Shown here: positions 8,468-17,002 of the stretch, one piece after another | Layout of the letters: the number at the start of each line of letters is the position of its first letter | Position numbering within the stretch: the stretch's first letter is position 1 | Assembly (NCBI RefSeq): GCF_000429785.1 | Contig: NZ_KE386952.1 | Location: forward strand, 396,917-460,916 | Origin: Chitinibacter tainanensis DSM 15459 | Lineage (GTDB): Bacteria > Pseudomonadota > Gammaproteobacteria > Burkholderiales > Chitinibacteraceae | Reading direction: 5' to 3' | Length of the DNA: 64,000 bases | Notes under the pieces: model-generated | Told to the model about the DNA's origin: nothing | Database searches by the model: none | Seen by the model: the letters and a program-made list of their open reading frames with translations, nothing else | Translations under genes and position numbers: made by a program

Positions 8468-9448
8468 TTACTGCGCGGCCCCGCGCAGCTTGGCCAGCCA
8501 AATGGCATAGCGTACCGCCACATAGCTAATCACCACGGTGGCAATCGCCAGCTCGATCCGCGCCAGCGTTTGCACTTGCAAGATAATATCGCCCGGCAGA
8601 GCCCAATCGATAAAAAAGGCCTGCACTTTAAACAGCGCGGTAGCGCCAATCGCCAGCGGGAAGGTCAGGGCGGCAAAGCCGGGGCTAAACGGCAGGCGCA
8701 ACAGGTGCAGCAGGGCCACATACACGATCAGCGTCATCGTCACCGCCACTCCCAGCAAGATCATCACCAGCAGCGGGCTAGGGTCGGTGGCAACGCGCAG
8801 ATAGGCCGCCAGGGTGAGGCTAGCTGGCGCGGCCAAGATGGCAATCGTGGGCTGCGCGCCTTCGGGAATCGTGGGGTGAAAAATCAGCCGGTAAAACATC
8901 CACGGCAGCATGATGGCATAGCAGGCCAGCGCAAACGCCATACAGCCCCAGGCCAGCAGATAGCTCCAGCTACCCACGGTGCCCGACCAGCTCACCGCCG
9001 CCACGGCAATGCCCACCGGCGGCACAAACCAGCTTGGCACCATATGATGCATGGCGAATTCCTGCCGGCGGTGGCGGATAAACTGCGCCAGAAACCAGCC
9101 ATGCAGCCCAATCGCCAGCACCCACACCGCCGTGCCTAGATCGGCATGCAGCAGGCTTAGGCCATGGCTCACCACCATCAGCGCCATCGCAAACGTGGGC
9201 ACCACGCTGCCCACCACCGGGTGGCGCAAATCATTGCCCAGCGACGGCAAATCCAGCGTAAAGCGCGTGGCGAGTGCCAGCAGCAGCAGTGCGGCCAGCG
9301 TCATCGTCACCAGCTCGAGCCGCCCATTGGCCTGCAGCACAAAATCCAGGCACATGCCCAAGCCGCTGATTCCCAGCGCCAGCCCGGCCAGTGGGGTAGG
9401 TAATTGCCGGCACCAGCCACCGGCTTGTTGCGAAAGTTGCAGCGCCAT
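8468..9448 (-). CDS. TDT/SLAC1-family membrane transporter (TehA-like)
   Basis: About 326 residues, with roughly ten hydrophobic helices in a SLAC1/TehA pattern (for example LAGLALGISGLGMCLDFVL, VVPTFAMALMVVSHGLSLL, IGATALFKVQAFFI). The family includes tellurite-resistance TehA, malic acid permease Mae1 and anion channels. The MVPSWFVPPVGIAVAA stretch is typical. The start at 9448 follows GGAG by 6 nt; in-frame TTG and ATG codons lie just upstream. The substrate cannot be inferred. It is convergent with the azoR-linked LysR gene, and a 49-bp element lies about 100 nt upstream. Confidence 0.88.
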   Translation of the reverse strand: MALQLSQQAGGWCRQLPTPLAGLALGISGLGMCLDFVLQANGRLELVTMTLAALLLLALATRFTLDLPSLGNDLRHPVVGSVVPTFAMALMVVSHGLSLLHADLGTAVWVLAIGLHGWFLAQFIRHRRQEFAMHHMVPSWFVPPVGIAVAAVSWSGTVGSWSYLLAWGCMAFALACYAIMLPWMFYRLIFHPTIPEGAQPTIAILAAPASLTLAAYLRVATDPSPLLVMILLGVAVTMTLIVYVALLHLLRLPFSPGFAALTFPLAIGATALFKVQAFFIDWALPGDIILQVQTLARIELAIATVVISYVAVRYAIWLAKLRGAAQ

Positions 9449-9546
9449 AATCATCTCCAAAACAGATTGATAATTTATTATCTATCTATTATGACAATAT
9501 ATCGATGCAACTATGCACAATTCGCCAGCAGCCAAAATACCGCCAA

Positions 9547-9595
9547 GGGTATAGCCAGCTAAGCACTATCAAATAATGATTAGTTGGCTATACCC
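9547..9595. repeat. 49-bp element, copy 4
   Basis: Perfect ends and long arms: GGGTATAGCCAGCTAA pairs with TTAGTTGGCTATACCC with only one G-T mismatch, giving a 16-17 bp stem. It sits between the divergent-from-nothing TDT gene start and the 3' end of the DUF2061 gene and could end the latter's transcript. Confidence 0.85.
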
Positions 9596-9617
9596 TCAGA
9601 AAAATCGCCACATCGCC

Positions 9618-9821
9618 TTAACCCAGGCGCAGGCTGCGGCCCACGCTTTGCGCCGCGCGGTACGCATCCCAGGCTTTTTCGTGGAAGAAATACGCCACGG
9701 TATTCACCATCGGCTCGATTAAGGCCAGCGCGCTCGCCACGCCCCAGCTGCCGGTCAGCAGATAGGCCACGGTGAAAGCCACACTGAAATGCACAATCGC
9801 GAAAGTAATGGTTTTAAGCAT
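9618..9821 (-). CDS. DUF2061 small membrane protein
   Basis: A 67-residue protein starting at the ATG at 9821, preceded by AAGGAG at good spacing; longer in-frame starts exist but read through non-conserved sequence. MLKTITFAIVHFSVAFTVAYLLTG, then VASALALIEPMVNTVAYFFHEKAWD, matches the DUF2061 family: two membrane helices and a conserved EP-N-YFFHEK motif. Function unknown. It lies between a 49-bp element and the divergent MgtC-like gene. Confidence 0.85.
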   Translation of the reverse strand: MLKTITFAIVHFSVAFTVAYLLTGSWGVASALALIEPMVNTVAYFFHEKAWDAYRAAQSVGRSLRLG

Positions 9822-10033
9822 GATGCGCTCCTTGCGGCCGCTCGGCCAATGTCTTGAGTTGAAGTAATGATAATGAGTCGCAAACAATAGATCTAATTGA
9901 TTGTTTTTCTGATCACGATAGCCATTGGCAATGCGCGGTAAAACTGCCGCGCCGCCACGCCCCACGCCCGCTACACTGACGGCCACGCACGCCAAGTCAT
10001 TGTTTTGCCATTTGTTACTGATAAGGTGAGGGT

Positions 10034-10759
10034 ATGCACAGCATTTTGAATCTGGATTGGGCATCGCTACTCGATAGCCTAATCAGCCTTGCCACCGCGT
10101 TTATTCTGGGCGGCCTTGTGGGGCTAGAGCGCCAAGTGCGCCAGCGCACGGCCGGCCTGCGCACCAATGTACTGGTCTGCGTGGGCGCCGCCATTTTTGT
10201 GGATATCGCCATGCGGTTTCACCAGCTGTATGGCGGCTCGCCCAGCCCGCTGCAGGTAATCGCCTACGTAGTATCTGGGGTGGGCTTTCTGGGTGCGGGC
10301 GCCATCATGCGCGAAGAAGGCAATGTACGCGGCATCAACACCGCCGCCACCCTGTGGGGCTCGGCCGCCATTGGCTGCGCCGCCGGTGCCGATCTGATCG
10401 CCGAAGCCATTCTGGCCACCGGCTTTGTGCTGGCCGCCAACACACTGCTGCGCCCGATGGTGAATCGCATCAACCGCCAGCCGCTCGATACCGAAGTGGA
10501 AGCCACCTACACCGTGCATGTCATCGGCCCGCGCCAACAGCGCAAAGAGCTACTAGCCCAAATCAAATACGCCTGCGCCGCCGCCCAGTTTCCACTGCAT
10601 GATGTGGATATCGCCCCCTTTGATGGCGACGAAATCGAAATCGAAGCCGTATTGCTCCCCACCTCACTGGATAGCCGCGAGCTGGATCAGCTGGTGGATA
10701 CCCTCAGGCTTGATCCGCAGGTGAAGCAAGCGTTCTGGAGCTTGAGTACGATTGATTAA
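10034..10759 (+). CDS. MgtC/SapB-family membrane protein
   Basis: A 241-residue protein with an N-terminal membrane domain (about 1-140) bearing the family signatures ILGGLVGLERQVRQRTAGLRTN, VGFLGAGAIMREEGNVRGINTAATLW and an ACT-like cytoplasmic C-terminal domain (about 150-240). MgtC proteins help growth at low magnesium and inhibit the F1Fo ATPase in intracellular pathogens; in free-living bacteria the role is less clear. AAGGTGAGGGT precedes the ATG. A 49-bp element follows the stop codon closely and may limit read-through into the convergent nitroreductase gene. Confidence 0.92.
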   Translation: MHSILNLDWASLLDSLISLATAFILGGLVGLERQVRQRTAGLRTNVLVCVGAAIFVDIAMRFHQLYGGSPSPLQVIAYVVSGVGFLGAGAIMREEGNVRGINTAATLWGSAAIGCAAGADLIAEAILATGFVLAANTLLRPMVNRINRQPLDTEVEATYTVHVIGPRQQRKELLAQIKYACAAAQFPLHDVDIAPFDGDEIEIEAVLLPTSLDSRELDQLVDTLRLDPQVKQAFWSLSTID

Positions 10760-10777
10760 ATAGACAATACCTACACC

Positions 10778-10826
10778 AGGTATTGCACCAAGCCGTCTTC
10801 AAATAAAAAGCTTCATGGCAATACCC
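10778..10826. repeat. 49-bp element, copy 5
   Basis: AGGTATTGCACC to TGGCAATACCC, 49 bp. Its last base is the G of the minus-strand TAG stop of the nitroreductase gene. A second small hairpin (CAATACCT/AGGTATTG, 10765-10785) overlaps the left end. It lies between convergent genes. Confidence 0.8.
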
Positions 10827-11434
10827 TAGACCATCAGTAGCACCTCAGCCACAGTCTTACGTGGTTTTCGCGGCCAATTGCCCGCGCCAGCGCGACCAAC
10901 CGGCAACAACATCACCGGCACTTCATGCTCCGCCAGACCGAATTCAGCACTTACCCCGGCCGCATCAAAACCGATCATCGGGCAGCTAGCCCAGCCATGG
11001 TGCTGCGCCGCCAGCATCAATGCCATCGCCGCCAACGAGGCTGAACGGATGGCTTCATCGCGCTGCAACTGCGGCTGTGCCTGATAGCCCTCGGTGGCAT
11101 AGTGCACCATCATCTGCTGCAGCTCGCTGCTCAAAATACCTGCCGCAACGGCGGGTTGCAGCGTGGTGGCCAGCTCGGTATGAAACCCCATTTGCCCGCA
11201 AATAATAAAGGTAACCGCCGCATCAGCCACTTTCTGCTGGCCGTAGGCTAGGGGCAGGAGCCGCGCCTTGGCCGCGGCGCTCTGCACAGCAATAAAGCGC
11301 CAGTTTTGTGCGTTGTAGGCACTGGGTGCCTGCGTAGCCAGCGCAATCAATGTCTGTAGCTGGACGGGGCTCAGTTCGAAATCCGGGTCAAAATAATTGC
11401 AGGAAATACGCTCTTGCAGCAGGGTGAGCAACAT
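10826..11434 (-). CDS. Nitroreductase-family FMN oxidoreductase
   Basis: A 202-residue nitroreductase-fold protein: FELSPVQLQTLIALATQAPSAYNAQNWRF is the N-terminal FMN-binding segment, and the C-terminal part has AALALMLAAQHHGWASCPMIGF-type residues followed by VPVMLLPVGRAG. Such enzymes reduce nitro compounds, quinones or flavins with NAD(P)H. GGAG lies 8 nt before the start. The upstream TIM-barrel gene ends 4 nt before it, so the two form an operon divergent from a LysR gene. The TAG stop overlaps a 49-bp element. Confidence 0.9.
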   Translation of the reverse strand: MLLTLLQERISCNYFDPDFELSPVQLQTLIALATQAPSAYNAQNWRFIAVQSAAAKARLLPLAYGQQKVADAAVTFIICGQMGFHTELATTLQPAVAAGILSSELQQMMVHYATEGYQAQPQLQRDEAIRSASLAAMALMLAAQHHGWASCPMIGFDAAGVSAEFGLAEHEVPVMLLPVGRAGAGNWPRKPRKTVAEVLLMV

Positions 11435-11438
11435 GGTT

Positions 11439-12254
11439 TTACTCCGTGATGGTGTGGGTGGATAAACACTGCCGTAACCAGTGCTGTACGGCGCGTGCTT
11501 GGGTGTGCAATTCAGCGGGGGCGCCAGGCGTTAGGCATTCCAGATACAGCCGGCCGCCATCAGCAAGTGCCTGCCATTGGGTTAGTAGCGCAGGAAAATC
11601 CACTATCCCGTGCCCCGGCTGCACCGCCACATCGGGGCCACGAGGGCCAAACTGACAGTCTTTCAGGATGAAGTGATCGATGGCCGGAGCCAGCTGCTGC
11701 AGATACGCTTGCAGCGGCACGTCCGCTCCGCCGTAATACAGCCAGTTGCCCGGATCAAAACTAAAGCGAAAGGCTATGCTGCCCAGTATGTCGCGGAAGC
11801 TCAATAGATCATTGACTGTCTGACTAATACCCCCGTGGGGCTTAATGGCAATCACAAGCCCAGCCGCTGCGGCCAGCGGCAACACGGACTGCATCAGCGC
11901 CAAATAGGCTGGCCGCAGCGCTGGCTCGCAACCCAAATCCAGCAGCGTGCTAACACCCAACGCAGCGGCATGCTCGATCAATCGGGCATAGCGCAGACTG
12001 GCGGCCGCCAGACCCAATTCCAGCCGCGTTTCAGCCAATAGCAGCGGCACTTGCAAGCCCGCATCAGCCAACAGCTGCTGCACCGCCCACCGCTCTCGCT
12101 CACTACTATCGCCATGCACCGGCACTTGCCAACCTTCAGCACTCGCCTGGTACATGAGGCCCACCTCAGTAAAACCGGCAGCGGCAATCGCCGTCAGCGC
12201 CGCAGGCAAGGGCAGACTCTGCCACGGTCGGGTGGTACAGGCCAAAGTAAACAT
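11439..12254 (-). CDS. Sugar phosphate isomerase/epimerase-like TIM-barrel protein (AP endonuclease 2 family)
   Basis: About 271 residues from the ATG at 12254 (MFTLACTTRPW); a TTG at 12293 would add 13 residues and I find no strong ribosome-binding site for either. The xylose isomerase-like barrel is shown by AAAGFTEVGLMY, then IAIKPHGG, RFSFDPGNW (metal ligand Asp), HFILKDCQ and GHGIVDFPALLTQW near the C-terminus. Members isomerise or epimerise sugars, inosose or hydroxypyruvate. The operon with a nitroreductase and a divergent LysR suggests a small catabolic or detoxifying module; the substrate is unknown. Confidence 0.85.
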   Translation of the reverse strand: MFTLACTTRPWQSLPLPAALTAIAAAGFTEVGLMYQASAEGWQVPVHGDSSERERWAVQQLLADAGLQVPLLLAETRLELGLAAASLRYARLIEHAAALGVSTLLDLGCEPALRPAYLALMQSVLPLAAAAGLVIAIKPHGGISQTVNDLLSFRDILGSIAFRFSFDPGNWLYYGGADVPLQAYLQQLAPAIDHFILKDCQFGPRGPDVAVQPGHGIVDFPALLTQWQALADGGRLYLECLTPGAPAELHTQARAVQHWLRQCLSTHTITE

Positions 12255-12316
12255 AACAGCACTCGTGGATGGAATGTGTGCAGTATTCTCCAAACAAAAA
12301 CCTGAATAAATATCGG

Positions 12317-12351
12317 TATAATTTGTTGATTACTTATTTTTGGTTAGTAAT
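12317..12351 (+). promoter_or_regulatory. -10 box and LysR-type dyad before the LysR gene
   Basis: TATAAT at 12317-12322 is a consensus -10; ATTACT (12329-12334) and AGTAAT (12346-12351) form an inverted repeat of the LysR T-N11-A type at the start codon, suggesting autorepression. Seen directly as sequence; function inferred. Confidence 0.4.
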
Positions 12352-12352
12352 T

Positions 12353-13255
12353 GTGGACAAATTGCGCGCAATGGCAGTGTTGGTTAGCGTGGCCGAAGCT
12401 GGCAATTTCACCCTGGCAGCTGAGCGGCTGGGTATCTCGGCGGTGATGGTAGGTAAACATATTCAGCAGCTAGAGCACGCACTGGGCGCAGTGTTGATCG
12501 AGCGCACTACCCGCAAACAGCGCCTCACTGCACAGGGGCAAAGCTATTACCAGCAGTGCAAGCTCGTGCTGGCGCAAGTGCAGCACGCCGACCAGCTACT
12601 GGCGGCACATCAAATCCAGCCCAGCGGCCGCCTGCGCATTAGCGCGCCACGTACACTGGGCAGCCTGTGGCTGGCGCCACGGATCATGGCGTTTATGGCG
12701 CAATATCCACAGCTCAGCCTTGATCTGCAGCTCAACAACCGACCGGTAGATTTACTGGAAGAAGATTTTGATTTGGCAGTGCGCATCGGCCCAGTGCACA
12801 ACAAGGCGCTCATTGCCCGCCGGCTGGGCGACTATCAATTGGTGCTAGCCGCCGCGCCCAGCTATCTAGCTCAACACGGTATGCCAAGCCATCCATCCGA
12901 GCTGAACCGCCACCAATTAATGCAACATCAAGTCTGGGATGAGCGACCGCACGATGTGCAAATTACCCTGCGCGATCACCAGCGCTGGCCGGTGCAATCC
13001 CGGCTCTGCAGCAACGACAGCCAGGCCCTGCGCACCGCAGCTCTGGCTGGGCTAGGGCTGATTTTTCAACCCGCACTACTCCTGAGCGACGTACTCGCCA
13101 GCGGCGAGCTGATCCCAGTCCTGCCCGAATATTGGCCGCAGCCATGGCCGATTCATCTGCTCTATCGAACCTCACAGCGAGGCAGCGTAAAAATCGAACG
13201 GCTGGTGAGCTGGTTGCAGCAAACAGATGCCAAGGCGGAAGTGCCAGAAAATTAA
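12353..13255 (+). CDS. LysR-family transcriptional regulator (next to the TIM-barrel/nitroreductase operon)
   Basis: About 300 residues from GTG at 12353 (VDKLRAMAVLVSVAEAGNFTLAAERLG), the usual beginning for this subgroup; ATG at 12371 would remove part of helix 1. HTH: ISAVMVGKHIQQLEHALGAVLIERTTRKQRLTAQG; effector domain from about residue 90 (SGRLRISAPRTLG). The promoter region shows TATAAT at 12317-12322 and a dyad ATTACT-N11-AGTAAT (12329-12351), a T-N11-A-type site. It is divergent from the isomerase-like gene, which it probably regulates. Confidence 0.92.
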   Translation: MDKLRAMAVLVSVAEAGNFTLAAERLGISAVMVGKHIQQLEHALGAVLIERTTRKQRLTAQGQSYYQQCKLVLAQVQHADQLLAAHQIQPSGRLRISAPRTLGSLWLAPRIMAFMAQYPQLSLDLQLNNRPVDLLEEDFDLAVRIGPVHNKALIARRLGDYQLVLAAAPSYLAQHGMPSHPSELNRHQLMQHQVWDERPHDVQITLRDHQRWPVQSRLCSNDSQALRTAALAGLGLIFQPALLLSDVLASGELIPVLPEYWPQPWPIHLLYRTSQRGSVKIERLVSWLQQTDAKAEVPEN

Positions 13256-13267
13256 TAAGCCTGCGAA

Positions 13268-13316
13268 GGGTATCTCGACTAAAACCAATTCAAGCTTGGC
13301 TTACAGAGCAATACAT
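13268..13316. repeat. 49-bp element, copy 6 (degenerate right end)
   Basis: GGGTATCTCG to GCAATACAT, 49 bp; right hexamer decayed (ATACAT). It follows the LysR stop codon by 12 nt, between convergent genes. The rest of the 13256-13451 gap shows nothing. Confidence 0.6.
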
Positions 13317-13451
13317 AGGCACGTATAGACAAACAGCTCCGGGCGGGGAAGAAGCGGCAATAGGCAAGCGGGCGCGATGTTGTTAAAGCCCGCCGCCTTT
13401 CCGATTGTCCGCAGCGATGTGCAACAAAGCCTCGGGGCATAAGAAATGCAC

Positions 13452-13838
13452 TTATTGCATTGAATGAAGGCCAATCATATTGCCTTCGGTATCGACCACC
13501 ATCGCAATAAAACCATGCTCACCAATCGACATTTTGTGCTTGAAGATTTCGCCGCCGTTGGCTGCTGCTCGTTCGGCCTCCACGGCACAATCCTCACACG
13601 CGAAATAAACCATCGTGCTGCCGCCAGATGGGCAGCCCGCCATTTTTACGAGTGCGCCAGCGGCACCAGAGTCTTCCATTGACATTGGAAATGCCCACAT
13701 TTCCATCTCAGGAAACCCTTCGGGATCAGGATTCTTCAATTCCTCCAATGGGCCTTGGAATACCGCTTCGTAAAATGCCTTGGCACGGCCCATGTCTTGA
13801 ACATAAATTTCAAACCAAGCAACTGGATTACTTTTCAT
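13452..13838 (-). CDS. VOC-family (glyoxalase/bleomycin-resistance fold) protein
   Basis: A 128-residue protein from the ATG at 13838 (AAAGGA upstream). NPVAWFEIYVQDMGRAKAFYEAVF is the classic first half of a vicinal-oxygen-chelate module; GGSTMVYFACEDC and FIAMVVDTEGNMIGLHS complete the second. The family includes glyoxalase I, dioxygenases and antibiotic-binding proteins; this short single-domain type (PhnB/YdhR-like glyoxalase-related) has no known substrate. It is monocistronic. The lower GC content of this gene compared with its neighbours hints at separate ancestry. Confidence 0.88.
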   Translation of the reverse strand: MKSNPVAWFEIYVQDMGRAKAFYEAVFQGPLEELKNPDPEGFPEMEMWAFPMSMEDSGAAGALVKMAGCPSGGSTMVYFACEDCAVEAERAAANGGEIFKHKMSIGEHGFIAMVVDTEGNMIGLHSMQ

Positions 13839-14018
13839 TCGATTTTTCCTTTTGAATACCAATAAAGCAGAGTCAGCGAACGGTAATTATGAGTGGGCGC
13901 ACATGTGAAAAACAAGGTTTGCCGTGCGATTTATCCCCACTGCTTAGCCTGACGCAAAAACCGCTCAATGCTCTCGCACTACAATCAAGGCCTCCACCTT
14001 TTGTTGGAAGTGAATAGC

Positions 14019-14906
14019 ATGCCCAATTTGATTACTGCGATCGAATCCGCCATCACCGCCACCACCGGCCAGCCGTTTCACGTGAAACAGCAGCGCAGCG
14101 TGGGTGGGGGCTGTATTAATCAGGCGCTAGTATTGAGCGATGGGGCTGTGGGTGGGCGGCAGTATTTTGTAAAGCTCAATCGCGCCGCGCTGCATGGCAT
14201 GTTTGTGGCCGAGGCGGCAGGGCTGGCGGCGCTCAGCGCGGGGATACGCGTGCCGCAACCCATTGCGCATGGCGTGTGTGATGGGCAGGCTTGGCTGGTG
14301 TTGGAATATTTGCCGCTCAGTGGCGCACCCGACCCCAACGCCATGGGGCAGGCGCTGGCCCAACTGCATCGCATTACCCCAACTGGCGCACCGAGCTTTG
14401 GTTGGGAGATGGATAACACCATCGGCAGTACTCCGCAAAGTAATCGCTGGCGCGAAAGCTGGGTGGATTTTTGGCGCGAGGAGCGCCTGCTGCCGCAGTT
14501 CAAATTAGCGCGGAAAAATGGCTGTGATTTTGGTGCGGCGGGCGCACAGCTGCTGGATAAACTCCCAGAGTTTTTTCGCGATTACACGCCGCAGCCGAGC
14601 TTGCTACATGGCGATTTGTGGGGCGGCAATGCGGCGGGGCTGGCGGATGGTACGCCAGTGATTTTCGACCCCGCATGTTACTTTGGCGACCGCGAATGCG
14701 ATTTGGCGATGACCGAGCTATTCGGTGGCTTCGGCCCACGCTTTCTCGCCGCCTATCACGCCGCATGGCCGATAGATGCCGGCTACGCGCAGCGCAAAAC
14801 GCTGTATAACCTGTACCACATCGTGAACCATGTGAATTTATTCGGCAGCGGCTACGCAGGGCAAGCGCGACAGATGATCGCTAGCTTGCTGCGGATGGCG
14901 GCATAA
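14019..14906 (+). CDS. Fructosamine kinase family protein
   Basis: About 295 residues from the ATG at 14019 (GGAAG upstream). The fold is that of aminoglycoside-type kinases: SVGGGCINQALVLSDG, FVKLNRAALHGMFVAEAAGLAAL, WLVLEYLPL, catalytic LLHGDLWGGNAA and metal-binding IFDPACYFGDRECDLAM. It matches the FN3K/YniA group, which phosphorylates fructosamines or ribulosamines on glycated proteins so that they fall apart (protein deglycation). A near-perfect parS site lies inside the coding region (14074-14089). It ends before a strong bidirectional terminator. Confidence 0.93.
   Translation: MPNLITAIESAITATTGQPFHVKQQRSVGGGCINQALVLSDGAVGGRQYFVKLNRAALHGMFVAEAAGLAALSAGIRVPQPIAHGVCDGQAWLVLEYLPLSGAPDPNAMGQALAQLHRITPTGAPSFGWEMDNTIGSTPQSNRWRESWVDFWREERLLPQFKLARKNGCDFGAAGAQLLDKLPEFFRDYTPQPSLLHGDLWGGNAAGLADGTPVIFDPACYFGDRECDLAMTELFGGFGPRFLAAYHAAWPIDAGYAQRKTLYNLYHIVNHVNLFGSGYAGQARQMIASLLRMAA
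14074..14089. other. parS-like centromere site A
   Basis: CGTTTCACGTGAAACA matches the ParB-binding consensus TGTTNCACGTGAAACA at every position except the first. It lies inside the fructosamine kinase gene. Three further sites occur at 24808, 33864 and 45965. Confidence 0.8.
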
Positions 14907-14921
14907 GCCGCGCAGTGCATA

Positions 14922-14949
14922 AAAAAACGGGGGCAATGCCCCCGTTTTG
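14922..14949. terminator. Bidirectional intrinsic terminator
   Basis: Stem ACGGGGGC-AAT-GCCCCCGT with an A run before and a T run after, between the convergent fructosamine kinase and NAD(P)-binding oxidoreductase genes; serves both strands. Confidence 0.9.
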
Positions 14950-14971
14950 CTTGATGACTAGCTTAGCCTGA

Positions 14972-15616
14972 TTAGACACTGGCCACAGTAAAACGCTGGC
15001 GGCTGTGTTTTGGTGATTCGATTTCATCCACAATCGCCACCGCGAGGTCGGCTACTGAAATGCCGGCAGGCTGCTCACCGGCGAACAAGACGTCATCGCC
15101 CCCCAAGCGGTATTGGCCGCTACGCTCGCCCGGAGCAAGGAATACGGGTGGCGATACAAAGCGCCAGTTCAGTGCGGTTTCTTCGCGCAGCAGGTTCAGT
15201 GCTGTGCGGGCACCCAACGCGCCTTCTTTCCATTCGGCCGGAAATTCGGGCGTATCAATCAGTTGCAGGCCTGGCGCGATATACAAGCTACCGGCGCCGC
15301 CCACTTCCAGAAAGCTTTGCACGCCGGCGACTTTAACACCCGCCACAATCGCATTGTGGCCTTGCACAAACAGCGCCTGAATATCGTCCTTGCCCCAACC
15401 TGGGTTAAAGGCCGAAATCACGGCATCGTGGCCGGCCACGGCGGCGGCAATGTCAGCCGCATCATAAGCGTTGCTTGCGCGGGCATTCACACCCGGCAGC
15501 GCTGGCACTTTGGCCACATTGCTCACCAGCGCGGTGACGGTATGCCCGCGTTGCGCCAGTTCTTGCAATACTGCCGAGCCAACAAAACCAGTTGCACCAA
15601 TCAAAGCGATTTTCAT
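14972..15616 (-). CDS. NAD(P)-binding oxidoreductase (NmrA/YwnB-like atypical SDR)
   Basis: A 214-residue protein from the ATG at 15616 (GGAG 9 nt upstream). MKIALIGATGFVGSAVLQEL carries the Rossmann GxTGxxG nucleotide-binding motif; VSNVAKVPALPGV and HDAVISAFNPGW follow the YwnB/BVR-B pattern, and FLEVGGAGSLY is the conserved active-site region. Enzymes of this atypical SDR group bind NAD(P)H, and many lack a clear catalytic tetrad, so the reaction is unknown. It is divergent from a LysR gene, which probably controls it. Confidence 0.9.
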   Translation of the reverse strand: MKIALIGATGFVGSAVLQELAQRGHTVTALVSNVAKVPALPGVNARASNAYDAADIAAAVAGHDAVISAFNPGWGKDDIQALFVQGHNAIVAGVKVAGVQSFLEVGGAGSLYIAPGLQLIDTPEFPAEWKEGALGARTALNLLREETALNWRFVSPPVFLAPGERSGQYRLGGDDVLFAGEQPAGISVADLAVAIVDEIESPKHSRQRFTVASV

Positions 15617-15729
15617 TGTGTTTCTCCAGATCAATTAAACAGTGCGCCCATCATATTCCCTTGCTAATCCGCTGATAATCCGTCAAAAATAGCATTCATT
15701 ATTTAGTTAATCTAAACAATAGGCCCAAT
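15617..15729. promoter_or_regulatory. Divergent oxidoreductase / LysR control region
   Basis: AT-rich 113-nt intergenic region with the perfect dyad TTTAG-TTAAT-CTAAA (15702-15716) just before the LysR start, a T-N11-A LysR-type box. Function inferred from position. Confidence 0.45.
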
Positions 15730-16611
15730 ATGGAAGCATTACGCCGCATGGCGATCTTTGCCCGCGTGGTTGAGCTAGGCTCGATGAATGCCGCCGCCAA
15801 GGCGCTGGGGATGACGCCCTCGGCGGTGAGCCAGCAGCTGAGCAAGCTCGAAGCGCAACACAATGTCACGCTCTTACATCGCACCACGCGCAAGCTCACC
15901 CTTACCGAAGCGGGCAGCGTGTTTTATCGGGGCTGCGCCGATATGCTGGCGGCAGCACAACTGGCCGAGCAGCGGATTAACGAGCTGCGCGATGCGCCGG
16001 TGGGGGAGCTGCGCCTGTCTGCGCCCACCGGTTTTGCCGGCCCATTAATCAGCCAGGCGCTGGCGCCGCTACTGAAATTGCACCCCAAACTATCGCTGCG
16101 GCTGTTTTTTCATGACGAGATGATTGATCTGGTGGCCAACCGCATTGATCTGGCGCTACGCGCGGGCGAGCTAAAAGACTCTAGCCTGATCGCCCGCCAT
16201 CTCACCGACTGGCCCAATGTGCTGGTGGCTGCGCCGCAATATCTGGCGCGCCAAGCGCCGATTCAGCATCCCGATCAGCTCAGTCAGCTCGATTGGATTG
16301 CGATTGAAGCCGGGCGGCATGATTTTGCGTTCTTTCACCCCGATGGGCGGGTAGTGCAGCCGACGCTCACGCCGCGCATTCGCAGCAATAACATCGTTTC
16401 GGCACGTGAATTTGTGCTGGCAGGCATGGGGATGGCGATTCAGCCTGAGCCCGAAGTGCGGGCGGCGATTCAGGCCGGGCGCCTGAGTGTAGTGCTGCCG
16501 GAATGGCGTTTACCCGCCATTGCCATCTATGCCGTTACGCCGCGACGCGAGGCGCAGCCGGCCAAAGTGCGCTACGCCATCGAGGCGCTGCAAGCGCAGT
16601 TGGCTCAGTAA
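15730..16611 (+). CDS. LysR-family transcriptional regulator (next to the SDR gene)
   Basis: A 293-residue LysR protein: MEALRRMAIFARVVELGSMNAAAKALG, then TPSAVSQQLSKLEAQHNVTLLHRTTRKLTLTEAG form the HTH; VGELRLSAPTGFAGPLI opens the effector domain. It is the CrgA-like subgroup, the same type as the two LysR regulators earlier in the window, each divergent from a small NAD(P)H- or FMN-linked enzyme. It is followed by a 900-nt gene-poor stretch. Confidence 0.92.
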   Translation: MEALRRMAIFARVVELGSMNAAAKALGMTPSAVSQQLSKLEAQHNVTLLHRTTRKLTLTEAGSVFYRGCADMLAAAQLAEQRINELRDAPVGELRLSAPTGFAGPLISQALAPLLKLHPKLSLRLFFHDEMIDLVANRIDLALRAGELKDSSLIARHLTDWPNVLVAAPQYLARQAPIQHPDQLSQLDWIAIEAGRHDFAFFHPDGRVVQPTLTPRIRSNNIVSAREFVLAGMGMAIQPEPEVRAAIQAGRLSVVLPEWRLPAIAIYAVTPRREAQPAKVRYAIEALQAQLAQ

Positions 16612-17002
16612 TGCGCTAAAGCCCTATATTGGCGAGACTTTTTATCCACAAAACTTATCCACAACCAGTGGAACTGGCAACAGCTAACTCGCTAAATGCA
16701 AAAAAACCAAATTCCACGCCAGCAAATTCGAGGCTTTTTTAGTCTAGGCCCACGATTTAGAGCCACGCGAATCACGGATTTGCTTGGCCGGCGGGCCAGA
16801 TCAGCCAAGGCAGGCGCTTAAACTCGTTCGCTTGCCCGCAGTTATAGACCGCTAATGGATTTTTGCCAGCCGCAAATGCGCAACGATCGGCGCATGGCAA
16901 AACTCGCTAAGGGTAGGGGTAAAGTTGCCCCACCCTTGCTATGGATAATTTTGTGGGCAAGCTATTAACAAGCTGTGCGCCTACTGTGGTTCTGCTGTGT
17001 AT
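16612..17002. other. Gene-poor stretch with two DnaA-box-like sites
   Basis: No convincing coding sequence. Two perfect TTATCCACA boxes lie in tandem at 16642-16650 and 16655-16663, 13 bp apart; a third, inverted, is at 17459-17467. TTATNCACA is the consensus DnaA-binding site. The region is also richer in A/T than its surroundings in parts. A replication-control or DnaA-titration role is only a hypothesis. Confidence 0.4.
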
